From positions 2,046,001-2,110,000 of the forward strand of contig JAGPNK010000003.1 of assembly GCA_020746835.1 (NCBI GenBank): a stretch of 64,000 nucleotides of DNA, written 5' to 3'. Positions within the stretch are counted from its first letter, which is position 1. Every line of letters begins with the position of its first letter. Made by a program: the position numbers and the translations under genes. This stretch comes from Stachybotrys elegans. Taxonomy: Eukaryota; Ascomycota; Sordariomycetes; Hypocreales; Stachybotryaceae. Below the pieces are notes generated by a model. The model did not search any database. It saw only the letters and a program-made list of their open reading frames with translations, and had not been told where the DNA came from. Positions 12,015-22,983 of this stretch are shown one piece after another.

Positions 12015-13754
12015 ATGTCGTCGACGGTTCTTGGTCAGATTGTGGCGTTGGCAGGTCTGGGATTCGGTGCGGCTAGCGCTGTGAGACAACCTTCATCCTT
12101 CATTCCAGGCGGCTGGCAAGCTCTCGACGACCAGGTAAAGCCCTCGGAGCCGCTTCGATTGTCCATTGCACTGCGGCAGCCAGGCATCGGCCAGGTCTGG
12201 GGCCGCATCGGGTCCAGAGAGCACCTATCCCGCGGCGAGGTGGCTGCGCTGCGAGCGCCCGACGAGCAGGATGCCGACGACGTGATGCGGTGGCTGGCCA
12301 CCCACGGCATCACAAACGCAAAGGTCCAGAAGGATTGGATCCACGTACAGACGACAGTGGGACAGGCCGAGCCACTACTCCAGATGAAGATGCAGTACTA
12401 TGCCTTCGAGGACAAGGAACCCATTCTGCGGACGAGGGAATACTCGATTCCGGATTCACTCTCCCAAGCTATCCAATTCGTCCACCCCATCGACAACTTC
12501 ATCACCCCTAAGCGGGAGCTGTCGGCCACGTCGCCGCCTCTCGAGGAGGGAGGCCTTGATGTGCGGGAGGCGGCGTGCCGCACGGGCACCTCTCCCAACT
12601 GCATCCGAGAGCTGTACAACTTCAACTACACCGGCAGTGGGCCGTCGGATATCCGCTTCGGTGTGGCTGGATTCCTGGAAGAATGGGCCAATTACCAGGA
12701 CGCCCATCAATTCTTGCAGATGGCCGCGCCCAACATTGCATCGACCTCGTACAACTTCTCCGTGGAGCTCGTGAATGGCGGAGAAAACTCCCAAAACGTG
12801 AGATATGCTGGGCTCGAGGCGGCGCTGGACATCGACTACGCCATGGCGCTGGGATATCCCGCCAAGGTGACCTACTACTCGACGGGCGGACGGGGTGTCG
12901 AGCTGGGCGACGATGGGGAGCCGCTCGAGGGAGACTTGGTCGACAACGAGCCGTACCTGGAGCTGCTCGAGTACCTGCTGGACAAGGACGATTCGGAGCT
13001 CCCGCACGTGCTGTCCGTCTCGTACGCAGACGATGAGCTGTCGGTGCCACGCCACTATGCCGAGCGGGTGTGCGACCTCTTTGGCTTGCTGACCAGCCGG
13101 GGCACAACCATCCTTGGGGGCTCGGGAGATGGAGGAGCACGCGGCGCGCGCAACTCAACGTGCCGCACCAACGACGGGACCAACCAAGAGGTGGCCATGG
13201 CCGTCTTCCCCGCCACCTGCCCTTGGGTGACGGCGGTGGGCGCCGTGTCCAACGCATTCGACCCTCCACAGGGCGCCACGTACAGCGGCGGCGGGTTCTC
13301 GCAGTACTTTGCGCGCGAGCGCTGGCAGGACGCCGCGGTGCAGGGCTACGTCAAGGCGCTGGGCAGCCACATGGGCTCCAAGTACAACGCGTCGATGCGG
13401 GCGACGCCCGACATTTCGGCGATTGGGTCGCAGTTCATGGTGGTGATTGCCTCGCAGATCACGCGGCTGCAGGGGACGAGCGCGAGCACGCCCGTGATTG
13501 CGGCCATGATGGTGCAGATCAACGACGCGCGGGTCCGCCAGGGCAAGAAGCCCCTGGGATGGATCAACGGGCTTTTATATTCCGACGAGGTGAGGAAGAC
13601 GCTGCGGGACGTGACGGTGGGCGAGAGCGAGCCCTGTCCCTTCAGCGGTGGTGAGGCTGGCTGGCCGGCCAAGGAGGGCTATGACGCCATCACGGGACTG
13701 GGAGTGCCAGGCGACTTTGAGGCCTTGATGCAGGTGCTGGTAGACGCAGATTAA
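12015..13754 (+). CDS. Secreted S53 serine-carboxyl peptidase (sedolisin / tripeptidyl-peptidase)
   Basis: Intronless, 579 aa. ATG 12015 gives a clear signal peptide (MSSTVLGQIVALAGLGFGAASA); the in-frame ATG at 11997 would only add six polar residues. Residues of about 20-170 form the pro-domain typical of the family (SREHLSRGEVAAL is the usual pattern). The peptidase domain follows a cleavable linker near residues 170-190. Family catalytic residues are visible: Glu268 and Asp272 in LEAALDID, oxyanion Asp372 in SGDGGA, and the nucleophile Ser489 in GTSASTP. A C-terminal YDAITGLGVP segment fits the calcium site. Length matches fungal sedolisins. The enzyme is expected to act outside the cell at acidic pH, removing tripeptides or cutting proteins. 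It lies about 1 kb upstream of a sirtuin gene with no obvious functional link; an aspartic protease lies 7 kb further on. Confidence 0.94.
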   Translation: MSSTVLGQIVALAGLGFGAASAVRQPSSFIPGGWQALDDQVKPSEPLRLSIALRQPGIGQVWGRIGSREHLSRGEVAALRAPDEQDADDVMRWLATHGITNAKVQKDWIHVQTTVGQAEPLLQMKMQYYAFEDKEPILRTREYSIPDSLSQAIQFVHPIDNFITPKRELSATSPPLEEGGLDVREAACRTGTSPNCIRELYNFNYTGSGPSDIRFGVAGFLEEWANYQDAHQFLQMAAPNIASTSYNFSVELVNGGENSQNVRYAGLEAALDIDYAMALGYPAKVTYYSTGGRGVELGDDGEPLEGDLVDNEPYLELLEYLLDKDDSELPHVLSVSYADDELSVPRHYAERVCDLFGLLTSRGTTILGGSGDGGARGARNSTCRTNDGTNQEVAMAVFPATCPWVTAVGAVSNAFDPPQGATYSGGGFSQYFARERWQDAAVQGYVKALGSHMGSKYNASMRATPDISAIGSQFMVVIASQITRLQGTSASTPVIAAMMVQINDARVRQGKKPLGWINGLLYSDEVRKTLRDVTVGESEPCPFSGGEAGWPAKEGYDAITGLGVPGDFEALMQVLVDAD

Positions 13755-14743
13755 GTCTGCTTGGGGAGCTGCTGTTCTGAATGCATCTTGTGTACGAGTA
13801 GGTATGTGGGCATTTGGCAAACGGGATTAAACTTTGAGAGAATTCGGTAGAAAGGACCCATGGTAGAACTAGACGGCCAAGCCACCAGCGGTAGAAATAG
13901 ATTGTAGAATATTTTTCGACTTGGAGTCCCCCTTCTGGAGGTTGGGCTGCCGATCTAGATGCCAATTGATCCAAGTCTGCCCAACTGTCCATCTGTCCGC
14001 CGGTGCATTGAGATTGATGCGTCACTTAATGGACGACGACCAAATCCGTAAAGCCATGGCAGGTAAGTCCCCTGTAATGGGATTTGAGCGTGCCGCGCTA
14101 CGCTAAGATAAGCCAAGTGCGAACCGCCCAGGCCACTAAGCAGGCCGATAAGGTACCTGGGTTCCTCGGTGGCTGATGGTACGAGTCCATGTACCTGGTG
14201 GCCCGCATCCTCATCGCGCTGTATCCGTATCCATTTCCACATCCATACCTAGCAGGTACTTACTTATCCCGATCCCATCCAATTCAACCACTATCAACAA
14301 CAACCTCTCGCGTCAGCCCGCCCGACGACTCGCCGATTCCTGCATGCCCGCATACGCCCGCCGTGACCGTCGCTGCTGCTTCTCTGGACACCGCACCTTT
14401 GCTTCCTTGCCGACACGAGCAGCGGACCGCCGCAGACCCTTCCCGGAGCGCGTATCCGCCAAGAAAAGCGTCACGCAAGCCCGCCCCAAAATCCCACCGC
14501 GACTCAATCCTCGAATACCGCGCTGCCCTGGGACACTATGAAGACCTCGCCAGACGACGCCTGACCTGCCCCCCAACTGCTCAACGAGCCGCGAGCGCGT
14601 TGGAGAGCCACCGGACTCTCGCAACCCGTCTCGAAGCTACGGCGCGCCAGAAGTCAATCACGCTTTCTCGCGGCATCCAGCATCCGACATCAAGCCTGGC
14701 CAAACGCGGGGATCCGTCCTGATTCTCCCCTCCCACACCAGCC
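13755..14743. other. Spacer and leader of the sirtuin gene
   Basis: About 990 bp. The right half is C-rich and carries a continuous plus-strand frame (14189-14722) that ends 21 nt before the sirtuin ATG, in another frame. Its Ser/Pro/Arg-rich sequence is typical of translated C-rich leader DNA and has no motif, so I read it as 5' UTR rather than a gene. Confidence 0.55.
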
Positions 14744-17450
14744 ATGCCGACCCAACACGTCGAACCTGCCTCGGACGACCTCCTCCAGCAGATTGCCGAC
14801 TCCCTGCTCAAGGCCCGCAAGGTCGTTGTCGTGACTGGTGCCGGCATCAGCACCAATTCTGGCATTCCGGTATGCGGCCATTGACGGCCTGCGCTCCAAT
14901 CTACCCGTGAATTGCTTGTGAGCTAACTCTAGGGGACAGGATTTTCGCTCTGAGAATGGTCTCTACTCGCTGATCCAGGCTCAGTTCGACGCTGCAGCGC
15001 GACAGGCGCGTCCCGTCGAGTCGGCCGACAGCGACAAGGATGAGGCTTCTTTCCAAGAACCACCAGCGAAGCGCCGCAGGTTATCGCCGGACTCGTCGGA
15101 ATCTAGGCCCTTCCCTAACCTGAGCAGCACGGATGTCAAGCGAGAGCCGCCTTCAGAAGAATCGCAGGATGACTCAGAGGCATGCGCCGACGGCACTGTG
15201 GTTAACAGCAACCACGAGGCCAACGAGGAGGTGGACGGCACTTCTCCTCCTTCACCGAACGCTCAACTTCTCAGCACACCCCAACCAAAGTTTAAACACC
15301 CATCGCCCACCACCTCGCCTCTCTCTTCTCCCCCTCCCGAGGACTTTATTCTAACCCCACGTGGATTCCAAGACAGTACGCGCTCGCGGCTATACAAGAC
15401 CACGATCCCCTTGAGCTCATCTCCGCTTTCCTCCCCTCCTCCCGGACTTTTTGATCCATATCCTCCAAGCTCTCCCTCAGACAGCAGCACTACGCAGAAT
15501 AGCACTTCTCCATCAGAGCTTGACGATTCACCACCTTCCAGCAATAATTTTAGCTCGCAAAGTTCAACAAAGAGCACCCTTCCCAATATGAAGGGCAAGG
15601 ATCTTTTTGACGCGTCAATCTGGTCGGATCCTCTGAGGACGTCCGTCTTTTATACGTTTGCCACAACACTACGCCAGAAGGTCAAGGAGGTAACACCAAC
15701 GCCTTCTCACCATTTCATAAGCCATTTACGAGATCGCGGGAAGCTCGTGCGGTGTTATACGCAGAACATTGATCAGATTGAGGAAAAGGTCGGCTTGTCT
15801 ACGTGTCTCACCGCAGGACCTGGTAGCCGTGGTCGGTTCTCGCGGCGATCTACAGCCAACACATCCCAACTCAACAAGATGGTCGAGGAAGCATCGGACA
15901 GCTCCAAGAGTCAAACCGACGCCTCCCAATCTCAGGACACTGAAGATAGTCAGCCAAAGACTAATTCAGAGGGAGATACAACTGAGCAGGAGAAGCATGA
16001 ACCACCAGCAATTAAGCGCGAGCCTTCACGGACAGGCGTTGAGTGTGTCTTTTTGCACGGCTCGCTTGAACAGTTGCGATGCTTCCTTTGTGGCCGTGTC
16101 TGTTCTTGGGATGAGGCCGGTCGGCAGGAGGAGACACTGTCAGGTCAGCAACCTGAATGCCCGCATTGCGCTGGTGCCACGGCGCGTCGAGAGGAGCGTG
16201 GCAAGCGGGCGTTGGGCGTGGGCAAGCTTCGACCTGATATTGTTCTCTACGGAGAAGATCACCCCAACTCACACCTCATCAGTCCCATTGTAACGCATGA
16301 CCTTGCCCTGCAGCCTGATATGCTGCTCATCTTAGGGACAAGTTTGCGTGTGCACGGTCTTAAAGTCATGGTACGTGAGTTTGCCAAGGCAGTACATAAC
16401 AGAGCTGGCAAAGTAGTGTTTGTCAACTTTACGAAACCCCCGGAGAGCGCTTGGGGAGACATTATCGACTATTGGATTCAGTGGGATTGCGACGCCTGGG
16501 TCGATAACCTGCAAGGCCGGATCCCAAAGCTGTGGCAGGCGCTGGAGCCTCCCAAACCGAAGAAGAAGAGGGACTCGGCAGGCAAGTCGGATATTGAGAC
16601 GAAGAAGCCGCCGGCAGCCAATCCCGTCGCTCAACGCGACACCAAAGCGACGGGCGCATACTGGTCACTCAAGATTATTAACGAACTTCACCGGATAACA
16701 GGCACACCGCCACTGCCATCCCAACCCCGAAGAGCTTCATTGCCAACTACAGAGACGACAAGCGAACCACGTCCACAGCCGCCAAAGGCCGAAAGAACTA
16801 AGCCCAAGAGGCCTCGGAAATCAGCACCGGGGGCTCTCGAGAAGCAGCAGAAGCCGTCCACTCTTAACCCGAACCATGGTAGGCCCAGGCGGCAGCAAGA
16901 CACGGCCGATTCTGTTCCTGCGACTCCAGTGGTTAAGAAGGAGCTTCCAAGCATTCCCATAAGCTCGATTCTCGATTCTGTCAAGTCGAACCCGCGCGTG
17001 CGGAAGCGCAAGATGATTGACGGCGAAGAGGTAGTCATGCCCAAGATTGGGAGGCGCCGCACCGCCAACAGCACGCCGGCACCTACATTCCCACCTCCTC
17101 TTCCGGAACTGAAGCTGGCCCCTCTGAACCCCCAGCCCGCCTCGCCATCGTCACCGTATGGCCGACCGGAGCCGCTCGAGCCCCAGAGCCCACCTCCCGG
17201 ACCCCCCTTGGCATCGATTAGCGCCAACCCTCGCAACTGGCTGCATGATGCTTTCGCTATGACTGGCTCGCCCATTCAATGGCCAGAGCATCCGATGACG
17301 GCGCGGCCCTTGCGGCTACTTCCGGCACAAGAGGAGGATAAGTCACAGGCCGCTGCAAGGGCCTTGGCGGAGCTGCGGGACAGCTGGAACGTGAGGCGAC
17401 CACCGCAGGATCAACGTGCCAGCATGCCCATCAATGTCAAGGCCATGTAG
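14744..17450 (+). CDS. Sir2-family NAD-dependent deacetylase, Hst3/Hst4-like
   Basis: Two exons (14744-14869, 14940-17450), 878 aa; the 70-nt intron falls inside the GIP/DFRS motif. Sirtuin motifs in order: GAGIS (32-36), GIPDFRS (40-46), YTQNID (315-320), catalytic His415 in FLHGSL, a zinc-binding set Cys423-Cys426-Cys449-Cys452, LRPDIVLYGE, LGTSLRVHG and VFVNFTKPP. A canonical core is about 250 aa. Here two disordered insertions split it: about 200 residues (55-262, Ser/Pro/Glu-rich with PPAKRRR) after the first NAD motif and about 80 residues between YTQNID and the His. A long Pro/Lys-rich tail of more than 300 residues follows the core. Fungal Hst3/Hst4 enzymes remove acetyl from histone H3 Lys56 in the nucleus; assignment to that branch is inferred from the split architecture and from SIWSDP/FYTFATTLR after the insert. 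All catalytic residues are intact. Confidence 0.92.
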
Positions 17451-17806
17451 CGACTGGCTTTGAGTATGATGGGCTTGGGACGAGTTATGAGCGTGTCATG
17501 ATGGATTGGAGATATTTGTTCTTGCTTCTACAATACCCATGGTTGGACAAGGATTGGCGGTTTAGGGTCCTTGGTGATATATCTAGTCGCAGCGCAATAT
17601 ACATACGTTTGGGAGCGAGCCAATAGCAGCATGGCAATTTGTTGACGCGGCCGGTCATTCCAATGCATGCTCTAGGGCAGATTCACAACTTTTGACTCAC
17701 GAAGGGCGTCGGATCTTTCAGCTCCATATCCACTGCGGGGACTGACCGGAGGTGTGGCTGCTAGACGACAGAGTCACATGCAGTCATCGACATCTATCCA
17801 TCTCTC

Positions 17807-17814
17807 TATATAAG
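17807..17814 (+). promoter_or_regulatory. TATA box of the PLP-lyase gene
   Basis: TATATAAG, 66 bp upstream of the ATG at 17880. Sequence and spacing fit a core promoter with a short leader. Confidence 0.6.
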
Positions 17815-17879
17815 GCTTGCGCAATCTGCCAATCTGCTTGCCGTCGACCAAAGAAGAGCAAGCAAACATCATTGGCACA

Positions 17880-19318
17880 ATGGGTGAATACGTTCCGAAC
17901 GAGCTTCCCGTGAGGGCCAAATCCAACAAGCCGCTGCCCCTCGGTGGCGCACTCAAGGCCGAATTCCCTTTCGATCCCGAATGGAGGAATCTGAACCACG
18001 GTGAGAGAATGAGCGGCCCCGTAAGATACATATATGAACACACGCTGATGGAGCGGATCCAGGTTCCTTTGGAACCTTCCCGACCTTTGTCCAAGAGAAG
18101 CTCCGCGAGTATCAGACGCGGTGCGAGGCGAGGCCGGACAAGTTCATCCGGTATGAGTATCCCGCGCTGCTCGACGCCTCGCGCGCCGCGGCGGCCGAGA
18201 TCCTGCACGCTCCCGTCGAGACGGTCGTGTTTCACGGCAACGCGACCGAGGGCGTCAACACGGTCCTGCGCAACTTGGTCTGGGCCGAGGACGGCAAGGA
18301 CGTCATCATTACCTTCACGACAGCCTACGAGGCGTGCGCCAAGGCCGCCGACTTCCTCGAGGAGTACTACGAGGGCAAGGTCCAGCACCGGGAGATCCAG
18401 CTCGTGTACCCCATCGAGGACGACGCCGTGGTGGCCAAGTTCCGCGACACGGTCAAGGCGCTCGAGACCGAGGGCAAGAGGGCGCGCATCTGCCTGTTCG
18501 ACGTGGTGAGCTCGCGGCCGGGCATCGTGTTCCCGCACCGCGAGATGATCAAGGCGTGCAAGGAGCTCGGGGTGCTGAGCCTCGTCGACGGCGCGCACAG
18601 CATCGGGCTCGTGCCGCTCAACCTGCCCGAGGACGACCCGGACTTCTTCACGTCCAACTGCCACAAGTGGCTGCACACGCCGCGCGGGTGCTCCGTCTTC
18701 TACGTGCCGCTGCGCAACCAGCACCTCATCAGGACAGCGCTGGGCACGAGCCACGGCTACATGCCCAAGGCCAAGGTGCGGGGCTCGCCGCTGCCGCCCT
18801 CGTCGTCCAAGACGCCCTTTGAGATGCTGTTCCAGTTTGTGGGCACGCGCGACAACACGCCGTACCTGTGCGTCAAGGACGCGGTGCAGTGGCGCCGCGA
18901 GGTGCTGGGCGGCGAAGACAGGATCCGGTCGTACATCTGGGACCTCAACAAGAAGGGCAGCAGGCTCGTGGCCGAGGAGCTGGGCACGCACGTTCTGTCC
19001 AACAGCACGGGCACGGCGCTCAACTGCGGCATGGCCAACATCGCGCTGCCCATCTGGGTCGGGGACAAGGGCGCCGGGGCCAGGGAGTCGGACGTGGTGC
19101 TGCCCAAGGACAAGGCCTCGGCCATCTTCAACTGGATGCTCGAGACCTTCATAGCCGAGTACAAGACCTTCGTCGTGCTGTACGCCGACCAGGGGAGGTT
19201 CTGGACGAGGCTGAGCTCGCAGGTGTATCTGGACCTCGAGGACTACAGGTTCGCGGCCAAGGCGCTTGGCGAAATGGTGGAAAGGCTGCGCAAGGAGGAG
19301 TACAAGGGCAAGGTGTAG
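17880..19318 (+). CDS. egt2: Class V aminotransferase-fold PLP lyase, Egt2-like
   Basis: Two exons (17880-18000, 18063-19318), 458 aa. The 62-nt intron interrupts the motif NLNHG/SFGTFPTF that opens the PLP fold of this family. Other landmarks: HGNATEGVNTVLRNL (phosphate binding), Asp216 and His219 in SLVDGAHSIG, and the Schiff-base Lys242 in SNCHKWLHTPRG; FVGTRDNTPYL follows. These features place it with isopenicillin-N-epimerase-like enzymes and closest, from memory, to fungal Egt2, the C-S lyase that converts hercynylcysteine sulfoxide to ergothioneine. The neighbours give no pathway support: no egt1-type methyltransferase is in the window, which is normal in fungi. It could be a paralogue with another C-S or transaminase substrate. 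Coding GC is very high in exon 2, which leaves long spurious frames open on the other strand. Confidence 0.85.
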
Positions 19319-20442
19319 AATGGGATGTGGACGAGGAAGTTGTTTGGCATCGGGAGGTTTGGAGAATCATCATTTGTGCAATGGTGTGAGTTATGAAAGC
19401 TTTGAGGGTTGTGTCCACAGGGTATTAATATGCCATTCCGAGAATCTTGTTCATCGCCGCATATCTTTTTTTTTATTTTTTTTATGTCGTAGTCTTCCGT
19501 GATGGCGTTGCACACATCGTTGCCCGTGGTCTTTCAGTCCACCAGCAACTCCGAGACCCCTTCACCGGGCTACCCGTACAGGGGCTCGTTGGGTAAGGTA
19601 TTTGAGAATCGACGCACCAAGACCGGGCACGGTGGGCTTAGTGGGTGATCTGTTTCAGCGCTGTTTCCCACTACCGTTTCACCAAACCCCTTGACAGCCG
19701 CCCGTGTGTCGGACAGCGATGGTGGTGGGAGAGGACGCAAGGAAAAGAGGCAATCTTGGTGCGATAATTGCTAAGCGGGATGAGAAAGTGATACTTTTTG
19801 TTCGTTTTCGTCAGTCTCAGCAAAGTGTAGGTGCGATTCCCTTGTGTCAATTACAGACCAGAGTTGACGCTGCAACATGAGGCTATCGTGAAATGAGTGG
19901 ATCAACCACTAAGAAGGTTGGCCACAACGCTGCAGTCGGTATCACCATGCATAACTCCTTTTGGGCATTTATTAAACATACAGAGCAAAAATATTAAATC
20001 TTTCGATTCGTGATTTCCATCGTATGACAATACCGGCAATACCCACAACTCTGTGTCTGTGGAGGCGCTCACTCCACATATCCCCGTTTCCGTTTCATGT
20101 ATAATAACCCTCCCCGCGGTAAGACTGCTTTATACACATTTCACTCTGCTTTATGAAACGCAGTGGGTTGTCGGAAACCCGACCCGTGGTTCTCCAGGCA
20201 TGGTAGCCGAAGCCCTTTAAATCGTGCAACCCCAGAGCTGTGCCGCTTTGATCTGTGATTTCTTTCCCTTTTCCGACCTCTTGACAAAGGCATGCCACTT
20301 CTCATCGGCGCACTGGCCAGAGTCGATGCTTGGTGCTCAATGTATTCTTTCCAAATGTATTAATTTTTTTCCTTCTTTTCCTGTTATTCTTCTTCACCAC
20401 CTGGGGTGGTTCGACTTCTCTGTCTATACTTGGTTTGACACC
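19319..20442. other. Intergenic region
   Basis: About 1.1 kb. It has a T-rich tract at 19465-19485 just 3' of the PLP-lyase gene and AT-rich sequence around 19960-20000. No gene-like frame is seen. The region upstream of 20443 has pyrimidine-rich blocks typical of a fungal core promoter. Confidence 0.55.
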
Positions 20443-21705
20443 ATGCTTCCTCGATATTTTCTTTGTGCTATTTGGCTGTATCTTCTTCCCTTGTCTTCGG
20501 CTCTCGCCATCGAGAAACGAAGTACCTCGCACAAGATCACGCGGGTACCCAACGACAACTTCACTGGGCGAAGCGGACGTCTCGCCGTCCGCAAGACTCT
20601 GCAGAAATATGATATGCTTCCCGATGAGCCCGTCGCCTCCCCATGTCGCCGTCGTGTTGCCCGTAGAGCGGCTGGCAAAACAGCAGCTGTCGAAGCTGTC
20701 CCGACAACCGACGATGTTCAATATCTATCTCCGGTAACGATAGGCGACCAGACGCTGAACCTGGCATTCGATACCGGCTCCTCGGATCTCTGGGTCTTCA
20801 GTACCCTTCTTGACTCAAAGTCGCAAGACGGCCACGACGTTTACGACCCGGATGCTAGCAAAACATACTCGGCGATCCAAGGTTCGACATTTGACATCAG
20901 ATACGGCGATAAATCGGGCGCCTCCGGTATCGTGGGGACGGATACCGTCAACGTAGGCGGGATTGCCAAGCAGCAAGCGATCGAAGTGGCCACACAAGTG
21001 TCGACGCAGTTTGCTGCCGACAAGAGCAATTCGGGTCTGCTGGGCTTGGGATTCTCCAAATTAAACAAGGTGAAGCCGCAGCGGCAGGCGACATTCTTCG
21101 AAAACATAATGCCGGATCTTCCTGAGCCAGTTTTTACGGTCGACTTGAGAAAGAATACGACCGGTACGATCGAGTTCGGCGCCATCGACCGCTCCAGGTT
21201 TCAAGGCGACATGCAATGGGCCCAAGTTAACCCAACAAAGGGCTACTGGCAAGTCGGCAGCGAGTCCTTTGCCGTTGGGGATGGCCCCGTCATCCCAGCT
21301 ACATCCGGTGGACAGGCGGTCATCGACACGGGAACGACGATTATCCTCGCCGATCCCGCCATCGTCGAGGGGTACTACAGCCAAGTTCAGGGCGCTCGTA
21401 AAGATGACGAGGAAGGCGGATACGTGTTTCCGTGTGTTCAAGACATGCCGGACTTGAGCCTCGCTATCGGAACAAGCATGGCTCGAGTGGCGGGTGAAGA
21501 CCTCCGCTACGAGGATCTTGGTAACGGCAGTGAGTGACATTGTGTGCGTGAGAAAGGAAGCTACTGACCAAATACAGATTGTTACGGCGGCTTGCAACCA
21601 TCTCCCCATCGAGGCCTCGGCGTATACGGCGATATTTTCTTTCAATCACAGTTCGTGGCTTTCAACGGTGGCAACATGTCCATAGGGATTGCCCCTCATG
21701 CCTAG
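20443..21705 (+). CDS. Secreted pepsin-type aspartic endopeptidase (A1, endothiapepsin-like)
   Basis: Two exons (20443-21529, 21578-21705) joined by a 48-nt intron with GTGAGT donor and CAG acceptor, 404 aa. ATG 20443 starts a signal peptide (MLPRYFLCAIWLYLLPLSSALA). Residues of about 23-88 are a basic pro-segment with dibasic and RRR sites where activation could occur. The mature enzyme has both active-site loops: Asp110 in FDTGSSDLW and Asp295 in VIDTGTT. The flap region holds YGDKSGASG, and NSGLLGLGFSKLN is the usual family signature. The second exon supplies CYGGLQ, GDIFFQSQFVAFN and a C-terminal APHA. Cys in VFPC and CYGG probably form the conserved disulfide. The enzyme should act extracellularly at acidic pH. 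It lies downstream of the sedolisin and PLP-lyase genes on the same strand. Confidence 0.95.
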
Positions 21706-21956
21706 GACCAGTATTTCCATCTGTACATATATGTAGGGTCTTGTTATATCAGCGCGGAGTTTGGGGCGCATCGTTGCCTTGTTTTTCAATAGACTATAGT
21801 AGATTCTGTTTGCCCAGCACTGCCTCAAAGTATGCCCGATGGAGCAATTACTAGTCATGTGGGATTTCCTAGATCTGTGGTTGGATTCGCTTCCCGGAAG
21901 GAGTTCAGCCCGGGGGCTCAGCTGACGGGCTACTTCAGGTTGCGGGGAAGTGATAG

Positions 21957-21967
21957 AATATATATAG
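21957..21967 (+). promoter_or_regulatory. TATA box upstream of the small-protein gene
   Basis: AATATATATAG, 140 bp upstream of the ATG at 22107. It is followed by a C/T-rich stretch that could hold the transcription start. Confidence 0.55.
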
Positions 21968-22106
21968 ATCCCCGTGCGTCATTGCCATTCCTTCAACTCT
22001 AGGCCCAGCTTGAACATTATCTTCAATCTCAGCTCACATGATTGAAATATTTTGCCTTTGAAAAAAGAAGACTCGACAAAACATTTGACTCTCTCCTAAA
22101 GCCAGC

Positions 22107-22438
22107 ATGGTTTCCTCTCAATCCAACGACGACAAGACCGGCGACAAGAAACTCAGCTGGTACCAAAGATACCAGGCCTTCAAGCGTAGCAAGCCACTCA
22201 ACGACGAGGACATCAAGAAGTACACGGGCCGCTCCCGAGACGAAATCAAAACCTGGGCTGAGACGGCCCCGGGGTCGGCAAAAACCAACTCGCCGGCTCC
22301 ATAACTGCCGGACCAACATCTGGACTCGGAGGCGTAAGCGCAGCGGACGGGTTCGGTGGATGGGGCTGGGAGGCGGGCAACAGAAACATGAAGTTTCCTC
22401 CGGAGCAGCCAAAGAAGGAGAGTCCCGGCGATCACTAG
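22107..22438 (+). CDS. Small conserved fungal protein, reading frame broken near 22271-22275
   Basis: The frame from ATG 22107 encodes MVSSQSNDDKTG..., then SWYQRYQAFKRSKPL and DEDIKKYTGRSRDEIKTWAE, and stops at 22304. A second frame takes over exactly at the CCCCGGGG run (22267-22274): GVGKNQLAGSITAGPTSG, then GLGGVSAADGFGGWGWEAG, ending at TAG 22436-22438. The two halves together resemble a family of roughly 110-aa fungal proteins (aromatic/basic N-terminal half, Gly-rich C-terminal half) of unknown function that I recall from other Hypocreales. Restoring the frame would need one more G, so either a base was lost in the G run (real mutation or assembly error) or the protein is truncated to 65 aa. 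No splice sites bridge the two frames. No signal peptide is present. Confidence 0.6.
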
Positions 22439-22620
22439 GAGCCTTGGCTCGATAGGCGGGGATCAGATCTGCCTTGGCGCGTTGCGTTGCATTCACGGGA
22501 GAAGATGCTCCGCTTATGGGCTCGCAGAGGAACAACGGCCCGCGTGTTTGCAGATCAAACCAAACATCAAGCAATATAACTTTTATGTACTTGTCTGCAA
22601 ATGATTGAATGACATGGGTG

Positions 22621-22983
22621 TTACACTTCCATCTTGACCGTCGAAATATGCATTGCAGGTAGAAGCCACTTCACGTATGGGACCATATCTCCTGCCCTAC
22701 ATGTAATCAGATTCACCTTGGAAATTCTTGCCCTGTCATTGAAATAGCGGTAGTCAATGTAAAGACCCTCGCTGTAGTCGTCATCACCTGGCGCGACCTC
22801 GGTGTTGTAGTCGCTGGCCTGCTTGGCAATGGTGTAGGCCAGCTTGCCACTGGGGTTCACGTCACCCCAAAGAATGTCTACCAAGCTGTTGCCGCTCTCC
22901 TGCGAAGGGAGGTTTGCCCACACAATAGCCTTGACCGATGGGAGAGCCAGGATGCGGTCGAGAAGCCATCTTCTGGAAACCTC
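22621..22983 (-). pseudogene. Relic of a GH3 beta-glucosidase (C-terminal domain fragment)
   Basis: A minus-strand frame open from 22983 to 22621 carries WLLDRILALPSVKAIVWANL followed by QESGNSLVDILWG, NPSGKLAYTIAK and DYSEGLYIDYRYF. These blocks are hallmarks of the second domain of fungal GH3 beta-glucosidases. Only about 80 residues match. The first domain with the catalytic Asp, the rest of the second domain and the FnIII domain are absent on both sides; an in-frame stop precedes the fragment, and the sequence after RYFN is unrelated. It is therefore a truncated remnant, not a gene. Confidence 0.8.

Noticed and set aside
17774..18991. 405-codon minus-strand frame over the PLP-lyase gene
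   Set aside because: Antisense shadow of very GC-rich coding DNA; the plus strand carries all PLP-fold motifs and a clean intron.
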